Below, piece by piece: positions 35,645 to 46,680 of a stretch of DNA of 53,500 nt. Every line of letters starts with the position of its first letter. Position 1 is the first letter of the stretch. The notes beneath the pieces are model-generated. The model was not told the origin of the DNA. It saw nothing but the letters and a program-made list of their open reading frames with translations, and searched no databases. This DNA comes from Streptococcus loxodontisalivarius (GTDB lineage Bacteria; Bacillota; Bacilli; Lactobacillales; Streptococcaceae). The stretch lies in assembly GCF_016908645.1 (NCBI RefSeq), contig NZ_JAFBEH010000011.1, forward strand, positions 1-53,500. Reading direction: 5' to 3'. A program made the translations under genes and the position numbers.

Positions 35645-36550
35645 ATGAATATACAACAATTGCGCTATGTGGTCGCCATTGCAAATAGTGGGACCTTTAG
35701 AGAAGCAGCTAATAAACTTTATGTTAGTCAGCCCAGCCTTTCAGTGGCTGTTCGTGACTTGGAAGCGGAGTTAGGATTCCAGATTTTTACCAGAACAACA
35801 ACTGGTGCTGTTTTGACCAGTCAAGGGATGGCTTTTTATGAAAAATCGCTCGAAGTTGTTAAGAGCTTTGATTCTTTTGAAAAACAGTTTTCACAGTCAG
35901 ATGATGATAATCAGCAATTCTCGATTGCCAGTCAACACTATGATTTTTTACCACCTCTGATTACAGCATTTTCAAAGGAACATCCCGAGTATCGTGATTT
36001 TAGAATCTACGAATCAACGACCATTCAGATTCTTGATGAGGTGGCTCAAGGTCATAGTGAAATTGGGATTATCTACCTTAATAATCAGAATACAAAAGGC
36101 ATTCAGCAACGTATGGATAAGTTGGGGCTTGAGTCAGTCGATTTGATTCCTTTTCAGACACATATCTATTTGGCAAAAGACCATCCTTTGGCTGATCGAG
36201 AGAGTCTGGTCATGGAGGACTTGGTCGGACTACCAACCGTTCGTTTCACTCAGGAGCAGGATCAGTATCTCTATTATTCTGAGAATTTTGTGGATACCTC
36301 GGAGTCATCGCTTTTGTTTAATGTAACGGATCGTGCGACCTTGAATGGTATTTTAGAGAGAACAGATGCCTATGCGACTGGTTCTGGCTTTTTGGACAGC
36401 CGCAGTGTGAACGGCATTACTGTCATTCCCTTGGAAGACAATCTCTCTAATAAGATGGTCTATGTCAAACGTCGTGACACCAATCTATCAAGCTGTGCTC
36501 TCAAATTTATCTCAGTCATGGTAGACTATTTCGACAAATATAGACCATAG
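35645..36550 (+). CDS. LysR-family regulator, MtaR/CpsY type
   Basis: A 301-residue transcription factor. The N-terminal helix-turn-helix is in [27 protein letters not shown], followed by an effector-binding domain. The synteny with lspA and rluD is that of streptococcal MtaR/CpsY, which responds to methionine-related signals and controls methionine uptake and other genes. The specific target cannot be seen here. It lies 10 bases before lspA and may be cotranscribed. Confidence 0.82.
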   Translation: MNIQQLRYVVAIANSGTFREAANKLYVSQPSLSVAVRDLEAELGFQIFTRTTTGAVLTSQGMAFYEKSLEVVKSFDSFEKQFSQSDDDNQQFSIASQHYDFLPPLITAFSKEHPEYRDFRIYESTTIQILDEVAQGHSEIGIIYLNNQNTKGIQQRMDKLGLESVDLIPFQTHIYLAKDHPLADRESLVMEDLVGLPTVRFTQEQDQYLYYSENFVDTSESSLLFNVTDRATLNGILERTDAYATGSGFLDSRSVNGITVIPLEDNLSNKMVYVKRRDTNLSSCALKFISVMVDYFDKYRP

Positions 36551-36560
36551 AGGAGGGCTT

Positions 36561-37025
36561 ATGAGAAAAGTAGTTCTACCTATTATCATTCTTGTTCTAA
36601 TCGGACTTGACCAACTCTCAAAATGGTGGGTGGTTTCAAATATCGCCTTGGAAGAGATTGTTAGCTTTTTACCTGGTGTTTTTAGTTTGACGTATTTGAG
36701 AAACTATGGCGCAGCCTTTTCTATGCTGCAGAATCAACAATGGCTCTTTGCCTTAATCACCTTTGCGGTTGTCGGTTTTGCTTTCTACTATCTTTGGAAG
36801 CATCTCAATGGTTCTTACTGGTTATTGACAGGACTGTCCCTGATTATTGCAGGTGGTTTAGGGAATTTTATCGACCGTGTTCGTCTGGGTTATGTTGTGG
36901 ACATGGTGCATTTAGATTTTATGGATTTTGCCATCTTTAATGTGGCAGATTCCTATTTAACAGTTGGGGTAATCGTTTTGATGATTGCCTTTTGGAAAGA
37001 AGAGGAAAATGAAAGTAATCGTTAA
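36561..37025 (+). CDS. lspA: Lipoprotein signal peptidase
   Basis: A 154-residue aspartic protease with four membrane spans that cleaves lipidated prolipoproteins. The conserved motifs are [28 protein letters not shown] and [11 protein letters not shown]; the catalytic aspartates are in NFIDR and NVADS. GAGGAGGG precedes the start. The 3' end overlaps rluD by 17 bases. Confidence 0.95.
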   Translation: MRKVVLPIIILVLIGLDQLSKWWVVSNIALEEIVSFLPGVFSLTYLRNYGAAFSMLQNQQWLFALITFAVVGFAFYYLWKHLNGSYWLLTGLSLIIAGGLGNFIDRVRLGYVVDMVHLDFMDFAIFNVADSYLTVGVIVLMIAFWKEEENESNR

Positions 37026-37908
37026 AGAGGCTGGTAGCCGTCTAGATAAGGCTTTGGCAGACTTGTCAGAATTATCACGTGCTCAAGCAAATGAACAGAT
37101 TAAGGCTGGACTTGTTTTGGTCAATGGCCAAGCTAAAAAAGCCAAGTATGCTGTCAAAGAAGGTGATGAAATTTCTTATCAGGTCCCTGAGGAAGAAGTT
37201 TTAGATTATCAGGCTGAGGATATTCCTCTTGATATTGTCTACGAAGATGCTGATGTCGCAGTTGTTAATAAGCCACAAGGTATGGTCGTTCATCCATCTG
37301 CTGGACACGCATCAGGTACCTTGGTCAATGCACTCATGTACCACGTAAAAGATCTTTCTTCAATCAATGGCGTTGTTCGTCCAGGTATTGTCCACCGTAT
37401 TGATAAGGACACCTCAGGTCTCTTGATGATTGCCAAGAATGACCAAGCTCACAATGCTCTTGCTGAGGAATTGAAGGAGAAGAAGTCACTGCGTAAGTAT
37501 TTAGCGATTGTTCATGGAAATCTTCCCAATGACCGTGGAATGATTGAAGCGCCGATCGGACGTTCTGAGAAGGACCGTAAAAAACAGGCTGTGACAGCTA
37601 AGGGAAAACCTGCTGTTACTCGCTTCCAAGTCCTTGAACGTTTTGGTGATTATACTTTGGTAGAGTTGACTTTGGAAACAGGTCGCACCCACCAAATTCG
37701 TGTTCACATGGCTTATATTGGTCATCCTGTGGCAGGAGATCCCCTCTATGGACCACGTAAAACGCTCAAGGGTCATGGTCAATTTCTACATGCTCAGACA
37801 CTTGGCTTCACCCATCCAACTAGTGGTGAGTTGGTGGAGTTCTCAGCAGAAGCGCCAGCAATTTTCCAGAAAACCTTGCAAGAGTTGCGTTCAAAAGCAG
37901 AAAAATAA
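37009..37908 (+). CDS. rluD: Large-subunit pseudouridine synthase, RluD/RluA family
   Basis: A 299-residue enzyme that makes pseudouridine in 23S rRNA. An S4-like RNA-binding domain (about 10-70) is followed by the catalytic domain with [17 protein letters not shown], whose aspartate is the nucleophile, and [15 protein letters not shown] 37009 follows AGAAGAGG within the end of lspA; the upstream TTG start is rejected. Confidence 0.92.
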   Translation: MKVIVKEAGSRLDKALADLSELSRAQANEQIKAGLVLVNGQAKKAKYAVKEGDEISYQVPEEEVLDYQAEDIPLDIVYEDADVAVVNKPQGMVVHPSAGHASGTLVNALMYHVKDLSSINGVVRPGIVHRIDKDTSGLLMIAKNDQAHNALAEELKEKKSLRKYLAIVHGNLPNDRGMIEAPIGRSEKDRKKQAVTAKGKPAVTRFQVLERFGDYTLVELTLETGRTHQIRVHMAYIGHPVAGDPLYGPRKTLKGHGQFLHAQTLGFTHPTSGELVEFSAEAPAIFQKTLQELRSKAEK

Positions 37909-37914
37909 AAGCTG

Positions 37915-37946
37915 TCGGTCTTTCCTATCGAAGACCGATTTTTATT
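37915..37946 (+). terminator. Terminator of the mtaR-lspA-rluD unit
   Basis: TCGGTCTT pairs with AAGACCGA, followed by TTTTTATTT. Confidence 0.85.
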
Positions 37947-37963
37947 TAGGCTTCGTTCTTTTC

Positions 37964-37992
37964 TTGCAATTCTACCTATTATTTGCTATTAT
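37964..37992 (+). promoter_or_regulatory. Promoter of the pyrimidine operon
   Basis: TTGCAA (37964-37969), a 17-base spacer and TATTAT (37987-37992) with an extended TGC. Confidence 0.6.
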
Positions 37993-38016
37993 AGTTAGTG
38001 AACTAATATTCCTTTA

Positions 38017-38686
<670 letters not shown>

Positions 38687-38716
38687 AATTATTAGATTAG
38701 GAGTTATTCATTAACC

Positions 38717-39982
38717 ATGAACGACGTAAAATATGATGTCCACGATATGCCAAAACCAGCTATGCTCTTTGGTTTATCATTCCAGCACCTCTTTGCCATG
38801 TTTGGCTCAACAGTTCTCGTACCAATCTTGGTTGGTATTGATCCAGCGGTCGCCCTTCTTTCAAGTGGTTTGGGAACCTTGGCTCACTTGTCAGTGACCA
38901 AATATAAAATTCCAGCCTATATGGGATCAAGTTTTGCTTACATTGCAGCAATGCAGATGTTAATGAAAACAGATGGTATCGCAGCAGTAGGACAGGGTGC
39001 TATCACCGGTGGTTTGGTCTATCTGATTGTTGCTTTGATTGTTAAGGCAATCGGTAATGATTGGATTGATAAGGTTCTGCCACCAATCGTCGTTGGACCA
39101 ATTATTATGGTCATCGGTTTGAGTTTGGCAACAACAGCCGTCAATGATGTGATGTACAAGGACAGTGTTTATAGCCTGCCTTATCTGCTTATTGGTTTGG
39201 TAACACTCTTTGCGGTTATTCTCTTTAACATTTACGGTAAAGGGCTCTTGAGCATCATTCCTATCTTGATGGGGCTTTTGACAGGTTATGTCTTTGCGAT
39301 TATCCTTGGATTTGTGACTGGTGATACTTATGTTGATTTTAGTTCAGTAGCAAGTTCAAGCTGGTTGTCAATGCCATCAGTTGATATTCCTTTTATTTCA
39401 TATAGTTTTAAACTTTACCCAAGCGCTATTTTGACAATGGCACCAATCGCCTTTGTTACCATGACAGAGCACTTTGGTCATGTTATGGTTCTTAACAGTT
39501 TGACTGGTCGTGACTACTTTAAGGATCCAGGGCTTGATAAGACCTTGACTGGTGACGGGGTTGCCCAAATCATCGCTGGTTTTGTTGGAGCTCCTCCAGT
39601 AACATCATACGGTGAAAACATCGGTGTTATGGCGCTTAACAAAATTTACTCAGTATATGTTATTGCTGGCGCTGCAGTTATCGCAGTCTTGCTCAGCTTT
39701 GTTGGAAAGGTTTCAGCCCTTATCCAATCAATTCCAACACCAGTTATCGGTGGGATTTCAATTGCCCTCTTTGGTGTTATCGCAGCCAGCGGTTTGAAAA
39801 TCTTGATTGAATCTAAGACTGATATGGATAATAAGAAAAATCTTTTGATTGCCAGTGTTATCCTTGTTTCAGGTATTGGAGGACTCATGCTTCAAATCAA
39901 TGGTCTTCAAATCTCAGGCGTTGCCTTTTCAACGATCCTAGGTATTGTCCTTTACCAAATCCTTCCAGAAGATAAGGATTAA
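38717..39982 (+). CDS. pyrP: Uracil permease
   Basis: A 421-residue nucleobase:cation symporter of the NCS2/UraA family with about 14 membrane segments. Visible features are [32 protein letters not shown] with the substrate-binding Glu, and [19 protein letters not shown]. It imports uracil to feed salvage. It is 30 bases downstream of pyrR with TAGGAG upstream, in the pyr operon. Confidence 0.93.
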   Translation: MNDVKYDVHDMPKPAMLFGLSFQHLFAMFGSTVLVPILVGIDPAVALLSSGLGTLAHLSVTKYKIPAYMGSSFAYIAAMQMLMKTDGIAAVGQGAITGGLVYLIVALIVKAIGNDWIDKVLPPIVVGPIIMVIGLSLATTAVNDVMYKDSVYSLPYLLIGLVTLFAVILFNIYGKGLLSIIPILMGLLTGYVFAIILGFVTGDTYVDFSSVASSSWLSMPSVDIPFISYSFKLYPSAILTMAPIAFVTMTEHFGHVMVLNSLTGRDYFKDPGLDKTLTGDGVAQIIAGFVGAPPVTSYGENIGVMALNKIYSVYVIAGAAVIAVLLSFVGKVSALIQSIPTPVIGGISIALFGVIAASGLKILIESKTDMDNKKNLLIASVILVSGIGGLMLQINGLQISGVAFSTILGIVLYQILPEDKD

Positions 39983-40014
39983 AATCAGTTTTTAAATCAA
40001 GTAAGGAAGCAAGT

Positions 40015-40941
40015 ATGACCATTACAAACGGACAGGTGTCACTCAAACACTTGGTGACCATGGAAACATTATCAAACGAAGAAGTTCTGGGCTTGATTGA
40101 GCGAGGAATTGCTTTCAAAAATGGCTCAGCAGACTTTGACTTAGACAGACAGTATTTCGCTGCCAATCTCTTCTTTGAATCGTCAACCAGAACACACAAG
40201 TCTTTCGAAGTTGCCGAGAAAAAGCTGGGCTTGGATGTGATTGAGTTCGATGCTAAGGCGAGTTCGGTCAATAAGGGTGAAACGCTTTATGATACTATTT
40301 TGACCATGTCTGCCTTGGGAGTCGATATCTGTGTCGTTCGACATTCGGAGGTTGATTACTACAAGGAGTTGATTGACAGTCGTACGATTCAGACAGCTAT
40401 CGTCAATGGTGGTGATGGCTCAGGTCAACACCCTAGCCAGTGCTTACTTGATTTGATGACTATTTATCAGGAGTTTGGTCGCTTTGAAGATTTGAAGATT
40501 TGTATTGCTGGAGACATCACGCATTCACGAGTTGCCAAGTCAAATATGCAGATTTTGAAACGCTTAGGAGCGCAGCTCTACTTTGCTGGACCTGAAGAGT
40601 GGTATTCAAGTGAATTTGACATCTATGGTCAACATATTGCTATTGAAGATATTATTGAAGACCTTGATGTCTTGATGCTTCTGCGCGTGCAGCATGAACG
40701 TCATGATAGCGCAGCAGGATTTTCTAAAGAAACCTACCATGACCGTTTTGGTCTAACCCAGGAAAAGTACGAGCGACTCAAGGAGTCAGCCATTATCATG
40801 CACCCTGCGCCCGTCAATCGTGATGTGGAAATCGCTGACCAGCTGGTTGAAGCGCCGCAATCACGTATCGTGGCTCAGATGCAAAATGGTGTTTACGTTC
40901 GTATGGCGATTTTAGAGGCTATTTTAAATGGCAAAGCTTAG
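40015..40941 (+). CDS. pyrB: Aspartate carbamoyltransferase catalytic subunit
   Basis: A 308-residue enzyme joining carbamoyl phosphate and aspartate, the first committed step of pyrimidine synthesis. The carbamoyl phosphate site is [20 protein letters not shown], with [14 protein letters not shown] and [11 protein letters not shown] also conserved. No pyrI regulatory subunit is present, as in other Firmicutes. It sits between pyrP and carA. Confidence 0.96.
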   Translation: MTITNGQVSLKHLVTMETLSNEEVLGLIERGIAFKNGSADFDLDRQYFAANLFFESSTRTHKSFEVAEKKLGLDVIEFDAKASSVNKGETLYDTILTMSALGVDICVVRHSEVDYYKELIDSRTIQTAIVNGGDGSGQHPSQCLLDLMTIYQEFGRFEDLKICIAGDITHSRVAKSNMQILKRLGAQLYFAGPEEWYSSEFDIYGQHIAIEDIIEDLDVLMLLRVQHERHDSAAGFSKETYHDRFGLTQEKYERLKESAIIMHPAPVNRDVEIADQLVEAPQSRIVAQMQNGVYVRMAILEAILNGKA

Positions 40942-40954
40942 TTTCAGACGTTAA

Positions 40955-40974
40955 AGAGACCCTGTGAGGTCTCT
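40955..40974 (+). promoter_or_regulatory. PyrR-type hairpin at the carA ribosome binding site
   Basis: AGAGACC pairs perfectly with GGTCTCT around the loop CTGTGA, giving CCCTGTGAGG, one base from the PyrR consensus. It ends four bases before AGGAG (40978-40982) of carA. No terminator hairpin follows, so control by PyrR here would act on translation. Confidence 0.65.
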
Positions 40975-40987
40975 ACGAGGAGAAAAA

Positions 40988-42073
40988 ATGACAAAAAGAC
41001 TTTTAATTTTAGAAGACGGAACAATTTTTGAAGGTAAAGCCTTCGGTGCAGATATTGATGTGACTGGTGAAATCGTCTTTAATACAGGGATGACAGGTTA
41101 CCAAGAATCAATCACTGACCAATCTTACAATGGTCAAATCTTGACCTTCACTTATCCTTTGGTGGGAAATTACGGTGTTAACCGTGACGATTATGAATCA
41201 ATCACACCGACTTGTAAGGGTGTTGTTGTTGCAGAAAATGCTCGCCGTGCAAGTAACTGGCGTAATCAGATGACCTTGGATGAGTTTTTGAAAGCAAAAC
41301 GCATTCCAGGGATTTCAGGGATTGATACGCGTGCGCTGACTAAAATCATTCGTCAGCATGGTACCATGAAGGCTACGCTTGCTAATGCAGGGGACACGAT
41401 TGAACATCTTCAAGATCAGCTTCGTGCAACGGTTTTACCAACAAATAACATCGAGCAAGTTTCAACCAAGACAGCTTATCCAGCTCCAGGTATCGGTAAG
41501 AATATCGTTCTTGTTGACTTTGGTCTCAAACACTCTATCCTACGTGAATTTTCAAAACGTGACTGTAATGTGACTGTAGTACCACATGATATCACGGCAG
41601 AAGAAATTCTCCACCTCAACCCAGATGGAGTCATGTTGTCAAATGGTCCTGGTGACCCAACGGATGTGCCTCATGCACTTGAGATGATTCGAGGTGTTCA
41701 AGGTAAAATTCCGATTTTCGGAATCTGTATGGGACACCAATTGTTCAGTCTTGCTAACGGTGCGACAACTTATAAGATGAAATTCGGTCACCGTGGTTTC
41801 AACCATGCTGTGCGTGAAATTGCGACTGGTCGTGTTGATTTTACTAGCCAGAACCACGGTTTTGCTGTTGACCGTGAAACTCTTCCTGACTGTCTCATGG
41901 TAACTCACGAAGAAATCAATGACAAATCAGTAGAAGGTGTGCGTCACCGTGACTTCCCAGCCTTCTCAGTACAGTTCCACCCAGATGCTGCGCCAGGTCC
42001 CCACGATGCAAGCTATCTCTTTGATGAATTCCTTGAATTGATTGATGCCTTTCAAGCAGAGCAGAGAAATTAA
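40988..42073 (+). CDS. carA: Carbamoyl-phosphate synthase small subunit
   Basis: A 361-residue glutaminase subunit. The C-terminal class I amidotransferase domain has FGICMGHQL with nucleophile C247 and [13 protein letters not shown] with the partner His; Asp replaces the Glu of the E. coli form, as is common in Firmicutes. It supplies ammonia to CarB. ATG 40988 follows CGAGGAG, which is adjoined by a PyrR-type hairpin. An in-frame GTG at 40964 lies in that hairpin and is rejected. Confidence 0.95.
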   Translation: MTKRLLILEDGTIFEGKAFGADIDVTGEIVFNTGMTGYQESITDQSYNGQILTFTYPLVGNYGVNRDDYESITPTCKGVVVAENARRASNWRNQMTLDEFLKAKRIPGISGIDTRALTKIIRQHGTMKATLANAGDTIEHLQDQLRATVLPTNNIEQVSTKTAYPAPGIGKNIVLVDFGLKHSILREFSKRDCNVTVVPHDITAEEILHLNPDGVMLSNGPGDPTDVPHALEMIRGVQGKIPIFGICMGHQLFSLANGATTYKMKFGHRGFNHAVREIATGRVDFTSQNHGFAVDRETLPDCLMVTHEEINDKSVEGVRHRDFPAFSVQFHPDAAPGPHDASYLFDEFLELIDAFQAEQRN

Positions 42074-42104
42074 CCAGCTGGTTGCTATAAAAACAACCAC
42101 TTAA

Positions 42105-42143
42105 CTTATTTAATGTCAACCTGAGAGTTGACACATAGAAAGG
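42105..42143 (+). repeat. Duplicated stem-loop block, copy 1
   Basis: It carries GTCAAC-CTGAGA-GTTGAC followed by ATAGAAAGG. It matches copy 2 (42268-42306) except at a few positions, including coordinated changes in both arms. Confidence 0.75.
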
Positions 42144-42267
42144 TCTGAGTATTCTCAAGGGCTAGCAAGCTAACTCCTTGAGAAATGCCAAGCACTAATC
42201 TGCCTGGCTAACTCATACACTAGTTCGAAAATAGATTATTATCGAATCTATTTTCTCACGTCGGAGA

Positions 42268-42306
42268 CTTATTTAATGTCGATCTGAGAGTCGACAAATA
42301 GAAAGG
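42268..42306 (+). repeat. Duplicated stem-loop block, copy 2
   Basis: It carries GTCGAT-CTGAGA-GTCGAC followed by ATAGAAAGG. Relative to copy 1 the arm changes keep pairing (A-T to G-C and C-G to T-G), so the structure appears conserved. Confidence 0.75.
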
Positions 42307-42438
42307 AGAAGGTACAAGTTCGCGAAAGTGAACACGCCCTAACGACTGGGTGAAAAAGAGAAAGTTTCTAGATGCAGGAGCATCTGCGAAACGTTTCCTA
42401 TTTTCACGGTGTCGTTAACGGGCTTTGTATCATAAATT

Positions 42439-45400
42439 ATGCCTAAACGTACTGATATTAAAAAAATTATGGTTATTGGGTCTGGTCCGATTATTATTGG
42501 TCAGGCTGCTGAGTTTGACTATGCTGGGACTCAGGCTTGTCTTGCTTTGAAGGAAGAGGGTTATAGTGTTGTTCTTGTTAACTCTAACCCTGCAACAATC
42601 ATGACTGACAAGGAGATTGCAGACAAGGTTTATATTGAACCGATTACCTTGGAATTTGTCACTCGTATTCTTCGTAAGGAACGTCCAGACGCACTTCTTC
42701 CAACTCTTGGTGGTCAGACTGGTCTTAATATGGCAATGGAATTGTCAAAAGCTGGTATTCTTGATGAGCTGGGAGTTGAGCTTTTGGGGACAAAATTGTC
42801 AGCCATCGACCAAGCCGAAGACCGTGATCTCTTCAAACAACTCATGGAAGACTTGGAACAACCAATTCCAGAATCAGAGATTGTCAATACAGTCGAAGAA
42901 GCGGTAGCATTTGCCAACCAAATCGGCTACCCTGTTATCGTTCGCCCTGCCTTTACCCTCGGTGGTACAGGTGGCGGTATGTGTGCCAATGAAGCAGAGC
43001 TGCGTGAAATTGCTGAGAATGGGCTCAAGTTGTCACCAGTTACTCAATGTTTGATTGAGCGCTCTATCGCTGGTTTCAAGGAAATTGAGTACGAAGTGAT
43101 GCGTGATGCCGCTGACAATGCTCTTGTGGTATGTAACATGGAAAACTTTGACCCAGTTGGTATCCACACAGGGGACTCAATTGTTTTCGCTCCAACACAA
43201 ACACTTTCTGATATCGAAAACCAAATGCTTCGTGACGCCAGCTTGAAGATTATCCGTGCCCTTAAAATTGAAGGGGGTTGTAATGTTCAGCTTGCCCTTG
43301 ACCCACACAGCTTCAAGTACTATGTGATTGAGGTTAATCCTCGTGTGTCTCGTTCATCAGCTCTGGCCTCAAAGGCAACTGGTTATCCTATTGCTAAGCT
43401 AGCAGCTAAGATTGCGGTTGGTTTGACCTTGGACGAGATGATCAACCCTGTTACAGGAACAACCTACGCCATGTTCGAGCCAGCGCTTGACTATGTGGTT
43501 GCTAAAATCCCTCGCTTCCCATTTGATAAGTTTGAACATGGTGAGCGTCGCCTCGGTACGCAAATGAAGGCGACTGGTGAGGTTATGGCAATCGGTCGTA
43601 ACATCGAAGAGTCTCTTCTAAAAGCCTGCCGTTCGCTTGAAATCGGCGTTTATCACAATGATATGCCTGAGCTTGTAGATGCCAGCGATGACCAACTCTT
43701 TGAGAAAATTGTTAAGGCTCAAGATGACCGTCTCTTCTACGTTTCAGAAGCTATCCGTCGTGGCTTTAGCATTGAAGAAATTGCAGAGCTGACTAAGATT
43801 GACATCTTCTTCCTAGACAAATTGCTTCATATCTTCGAAATTGAAGAAGAGCTCAAAGCGAATGTCGGTGACCTAGACGTCCTTAAAGAAGCTAAACGCA
43901 ATGGTTTTGCGGACCGTAAGATTGCTGACCTCTGGAATACAGAAACAGCAGCAGTTCGTGCCCTTCGTACAGAAAATAAGATCTTGCCAGTCTACAAGAT
44001 GGTAGATACCTGCGCAGCTGAATTTGAATCATCAACGCCTTATTTCTACTCAACCTACGAGTGGGAAAATGAGTCTACCAAGTCTGATAAAGAATCTGTT
44101 ATCGTTTTGGGTTCAGGTCCAATCCGTATCGGACAAGGGGTCGAATTTGACTACGCAACCGTTCACTCTGTTAAGGCTATTCAAGCTGCAGGCTATGAAG
44201 CCATTATCATGAACTCAAACCCTGAGACTGTCTCAACTGACTTCTCAGTCTCTGATAAACTATACTTTGAGCCATTGACATTTGAAGATGTTATGAATGT
44301 TATCGAATTGGAACAACCAAAAGGTGTTGTCGTGCAATTTGGTGGACAAACAGCAATCAACTTGGCAGAAAGTCTGTCAAATGCTGGCGTTAAAATCTTG
44401 GGTACTCAGGTTGAAGATTTGGACCGTGCCGAAGACCGTGACCTCTTTGAAAAAGCCCTCAAAGACCTCGACATCCCACAACCTCCTGGACAAACTGCAA
44501 CCAATGAAGAAGAAGCTGTCGCTGCTGCTCGTAAGATTGGCTTCCCAGTACTTGTTCGCCCATCTTATGTTTTGGGTGGTCGTGCTATGGAAATTGTTGA
44601 AAATGAAGAAGACCTTCGTTCATACATGCGTACTGCGGTTAAGGCTAGTCCAGAACATCCAGTCTTGGTGGACTCATACATCGTCGGTCGTGAGTGTGAA
44701 GTGGATGCTATTTCAGATGGTACAAATGTTCTTATCCCTGGTATCATGGAACACATTGAACGTGCGGGTGTCCACTCAGGTGACTCAATGGCGGTTTATC
44801 CACCACAGACACTTTCTCAAAAAGTGCAAGAAACCATTGCAGATTACACCAAACGCTTGGCAATCGGTCTCAACTGTATTGGTATGATGAACATTCAGTT
44901 CGTTATTAAGGATGAAACGGTCTATGTTATCGAGGTTAACCCACGTGCTAGTCGTACTGTACCATTCTTGTCTAAGGTGACCAATATCCCAATGGCTCAG
45001 GTTGCTACTAAGCTTATTCTAGGTCAGTCACTGACTGAGCTTGGTTATGAAGATGGTCTTTACCCAGAGTCACAAGAAGTGCATGTTAAGGCACCGGTCT
45101 TCTCATTCACTAAATTGGCTAAGGTTGACAGTCTCTTGGGACCAGAAATGAAGTCTACTGGTGAGGTTATGGGGTCTGATTTGACTCTTGAAAAAGCGCT
45201 CTATAAAGCCTTTGAAGCGTCATATCTCCACTTGCCAGCCTTTGGTAACGTGGTCTTCACAATCGCAGATGATACTAAAGAAGAAGCTCTGCTATTGGCA
45301 CGTCGTTTCGATGCCATCGGATACGGTATCTATGCAACTGAAGGAACACAGAAATTCTTCGCAGAAAATGGCTTGGATACTGTCTTGGTCAACAAACTGG

Positions 45401-45618
45401 GTGAAAATGATGATAATGATATTCCAGCTCTTGTTCGTTCAGGAAAAGTGCAAGCTATCGTCAACACAGTTGGTACAAAACGTACCTTCGATGAAGATGG
45501 GGCAGCTATCCGTAGCTCTGCTATCGAAGCAGGAATCCCACTCTTCACAGCTCTTGATACTGCAGCAGCAATGCTTAAAGTTCTTGAGAGCCGTGGCTTT
45601 ATGACAAAAGCAATTTAA
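42439..45618 (+). CDS. carB: Carbamoyl-phosphate synthase large subunit
   Basis: A 1059-residue enzyme that makes carbamoyl phosphate from bicarbonate, ammonia and two ATP. Two homologous ATP-grasp halves are visible: [20 protein letters not shown] at the N-terminus and [20 protein letters not shown] near 560. The C-terminal MGS-like allosteric domain starts about residue 930. Length is normal. The start ATG 42439 is directly before the conserved domain but has no good ribosome binding site within 15 bases. It is the last gene of the pyr operon. Confidence 0.95.
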   Translation: MPKRTDIKKIMVIGSGPIIIGQAAEFDYAGTQACLALKEEGYSVVLVNSNPATIMTDKEIADKVYIEPITLEFVTRILRKERPDALLPTLGGQTGLNMAMELSKAGILDELGVELLGTKLSAIDQAEDRDLFKQLMEDLEQPIPESEIVNTVEEAVAFANQIGYPVIVRPAFTLGGTGGGMCANEAELREIAENGLKLSPVTQCLIERSIAGFKEIEYEVMRDAADNALVVCNMENFDPVGIHTGDSIVFAPTQTLSDIENQMLRDASLKIIRALKIEGGCNVQLALDPHSFKYYVIEVNPRVSRSSALASKATGYPIAKLAAKIAVGLTLDEMINPVTGTTYAMFEPALDYVVAKIPRFPFDKFEHGERRLGTQMKATGEVMAIGRNIEESLLKACRSLEIGVYHNDMPELVDASDDQLFEKIVKAQDDRLFYVSEAIRRGFSIEEIAELTKIDIFFLDKLLHIFEIEEELKANVGDLDVLKEAKRNGFADRKIADLWNTETAAVRALRTENKILPVYKMVDTCAAEFESSTPYFYSTYEWENESTKSDKESVIVLGSGPIRIGQGVEFDYATVHSVKAIQAAGYEAIIMNSNPETVSTDFSVSDKLYFEPLTFEDVMNVIELEQPKGVVVQFGGQTAINLAESLSNAGVKILGTQVEDLDRAEDRDLFEKALKDLDIPQPPGQTATNEEEAVAAARKIGFPVLVRPSYVLGGRAMEIVENEEDLRSYMRTAVKASPEHPVLVDSYIVGRECEVDAISDGTNVLIPGIMEHIERAGVHSGDSMAVYPPQTLSQKVQETIADYTKRLAIGLNCIGMMNIQFVIKDETVYVIEVNPRASRTVPFLSKVTNIPMAQVATKLILGQSLTELGYEDGLYPESQEVHVKAPVFSFTKLAKVDSLLGPEMKSTGEVMGSDLTLEKALYKAFEASYLHLPAFGNVVFTIADDTKEEALLLARRFDAIGYGIYATEGTQKFFAENGLDTVLVNKLGENDDNDIPALVRSGKVQAIVNTVGTKRTFDEDGAAIRSSAIEAGIPLFTALDTAAAMLKVLESRGFMTKAI

Positions 45619-45626
45619 TGATAAAA

Positions 45627-45660
45627 AACTCTGGTAAGTGAACATTTACCAGAGTTTTTT
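45627..45660. terminator. Bidirectional terminator between carB and the OhrR-like gene
   Basis: AAACTCTGGTAA pairs with TTACCAGAGTTT, with T and A runs outside both arms, so it can serve both converging genes. Confidence 0.88.
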
Positions 45661-45671
45661 GCATTCAAAAG

Positions 45672-46112
45672 TTATGATAATCTGTCTTGCAGCATTTGAA
45701 TAAGGACCTTGTTGTTTGCAAGGAGCATATCAGCTTGTTCTTCAGTGAAGCCTTCTAATTGTCGAAAACAGGTCAAGACCTGGCTCTCAATCTCCTTACG
45801 AAGCGCTAGCCCAGACTCAGTAAGGTGGACAAAGAGTTGACGTTTATCTTTCTCAGGCTTGGTTCTGAGCACCAGCCCTTTTTCCTCCAAGCGCTTAAGA
45901 AGCGGTGTCAGGGTATTACTAGCCAAGTCCAAATCCTTGCCCAGATCTTGAAGCTGACGGTGGTCTTTTTCCCAGAGAGCGACCAGGACCAGGTACTGGG
46001 TGTAGGTTAGGTCATAGGGCTCTAGGGCCTGCTTGTAGAACTGGTGGAAGAGGCGATTGATGGTGTAGAAGGAAAAGCAGAGCTGCTGAGAGAGTTTTGG
46101 ACTGGGTTGCAT
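45672..46112 (-). CDS. OhrR-like MarR-family redox repressor
   Basis: A 146-residue MarR-family regulator. The N-terminal QLCFSFYTINRLFHQFYKQA and LTYTQYLVLVALWE match OhrR closely. C12 corresponds to the peroxide-sensing cysteine (C15 in Bacillus OhrR), and Y16, Y26 and Y37 to the tyrosines that bond to it. The winged helix-turn-helix is in DLGKDLDLASNTLTPLLKRLEEKGLV, followed by the wing DKRQLFVHLT. No second sensing cysteine is seen, so it is of the one-cysteine type. It is divergent from the msrB operon and probably represses both itself and that operon. No ohr gene is nearby. Confidence 0.85.
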   Translation of the reverse strand: MQPSPKLSQQLCFSFYTINRLFHQFYKQALEPYDLTYTQYLVLVALWEKDHRQLQDLGKDLDLASNTLTPLLKRLEEKGLVLRTKPEKDKRQLFVHLTESGLALRKEIESQVLTCFRQLEGFTEEQADMLLANNKVLIQMLQDRLS

Positions 46113-46128
46113 GGGATCTCCTTTAAAA

Positions 46129-46140
46129 ATCGTGTACGAT
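46129..46140. promoter_or_regulatory. Operator palindrome 1 (OhrR-like side)
   Basis: ATCGTGTACGAT is a palindrome with arms ATCGT/ACGAT. It overlies the predicted start point of the minus-strand promoter. It shares the pattern ATCGYGTRCGAT with 46209-46220. Confidence 0.75.
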
Positions 46141-46146
46141 AGATAT

Positions 46147-46175
46147 ATGATAACAGAAACTTATTTCCTTGACAA
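46147..46175 (-). promoter_or_regulatory. Promoter of the OhrR-like gene
   Basis: On the minus strand TTGTCA (46175-46170) and TATCAT (46152-46147) are 17 bases apart. Its -35 overlaps the -35 of the divergent promoter. Confidence 0.7.
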
Positions 46176-46197
46176 ATATAAGTGATAAGAGTAGAAT
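46169..46197 (+). promoter_or_regulatory. Promoter of the msrB redox operon
   Basis: TTGACA (46169-46174), a 17-base spacer and TAGAAT (46192-46197). Confidence 0.8.
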
Positions 46198-46208
46198 GAG
46201 AACAATAA

Positions 46209-46220
46209 ATCGCGTGCGAT
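46209..46220. promoter_or_regulatory. Operator palindrome 2 (msrB side)
   Basis: ATCGCGTGCGAT lies a few bases past the predicted start point of the msrB promoter, between it and the ribosome binding site. A repressor bound here would block transcription. Confidence 0.75.
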
Positions 46221-46236
46221 TAAAAGAGGTAATAAA

Positions 46237-46680
46237 ATGACAGAAACACAAGAAGATTTGAAAAAACGTATTGGAGATTTGGCATACGCTGTTACGCAAG
46301 AAGCTGCGACTGAGTATGCATTCTCAGGTGAATATGATGACTTTTTTGAAAAGGGTATCTATCTTGATGTGGTCAGCGGACAGCCTCTTTTCTCATCGCT
46401 AGACAAGTATCAGTCTGGTTGCGGCTGGCCTGCATTTACCAATCCGATTGATAATCGAAGTCTTACAAATCATGAGGATCTGTCTTATAATATGCGCCGT
46501 ATCGAGGTTAGAAGTCGTCTGGCTAACTCTCATCTAGGGCATGTCTTTAACGATGGACCACTTGAAAAAGGCGGGCTACGTTATTGTATTAACTCAGCTG
46601 CCTTGGAATTTGTTCCCTATGACGAGCTAGATGCCAGAGGCTTATCAGACTATAAAACACTATTTGAGGAGAAAAACTAA
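46237..46680 (+). CDS. msrB: Peptide-methionine (R)-S-oxide reductase MsrB
   Basis: A 147-residue repair enzyme reducing methionine-R-sulfoxide in proteins. The catalytic cysteine is C117 in [11 protein letters not shown], and SGCGWPAF and [12 protein letters not shown] are conserved. The two CxxC pairs that bind zinc in many MsrB proteins are absent (SGQPLF replaces CGxPLF). It is the first gene of the operon controlled by the two operators. AGAGG precedes the start, and it overlaps the next gene by one base (TAATG). Confidence 0.93.
   Translation: MTETQEDLKKRIGDLAYAVTQEAATEYAFSGEYDDFFEKGIYLDVVSGQPLFSSLDKYQSGCGWPAFTNPIDNRSLTNHEDLSYNMRRIEVRSRLANSHLGHVFNDGPLEKGGLRYCINSAALEFVPYDELDARGLSDYKTLFEEKN

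Larger units (their letters stand above)
42074..42438 (+). promoter_or_regulatory. Structured 365-base region between carA and carB
   Basis: The gap has no ORF. It holds consecutive stem-loops: TTCTCAAGG/CCTTGAGAA (42152-42184), GAAAATAGATT/AATCTATTTTC (42227-42255), two copies of a 39-base stem-loop block (42105-42143 and 42268-42306), and a long nested hairpin whose outer arms are GCCCTAACGAC and GTCGTTAACGGGC (42336-42423). carB then starts without a clear Shine-Dalgarno sequence. It may be an inserted hairpin array or a regulatory leader for carB. Confidence 0.6.

Noticed and set aside
44297..44887. Plus-strand ORF of 196 codons inside carB
   Set aside because: Out-of-frame reading of carB; no ribosome binding site.
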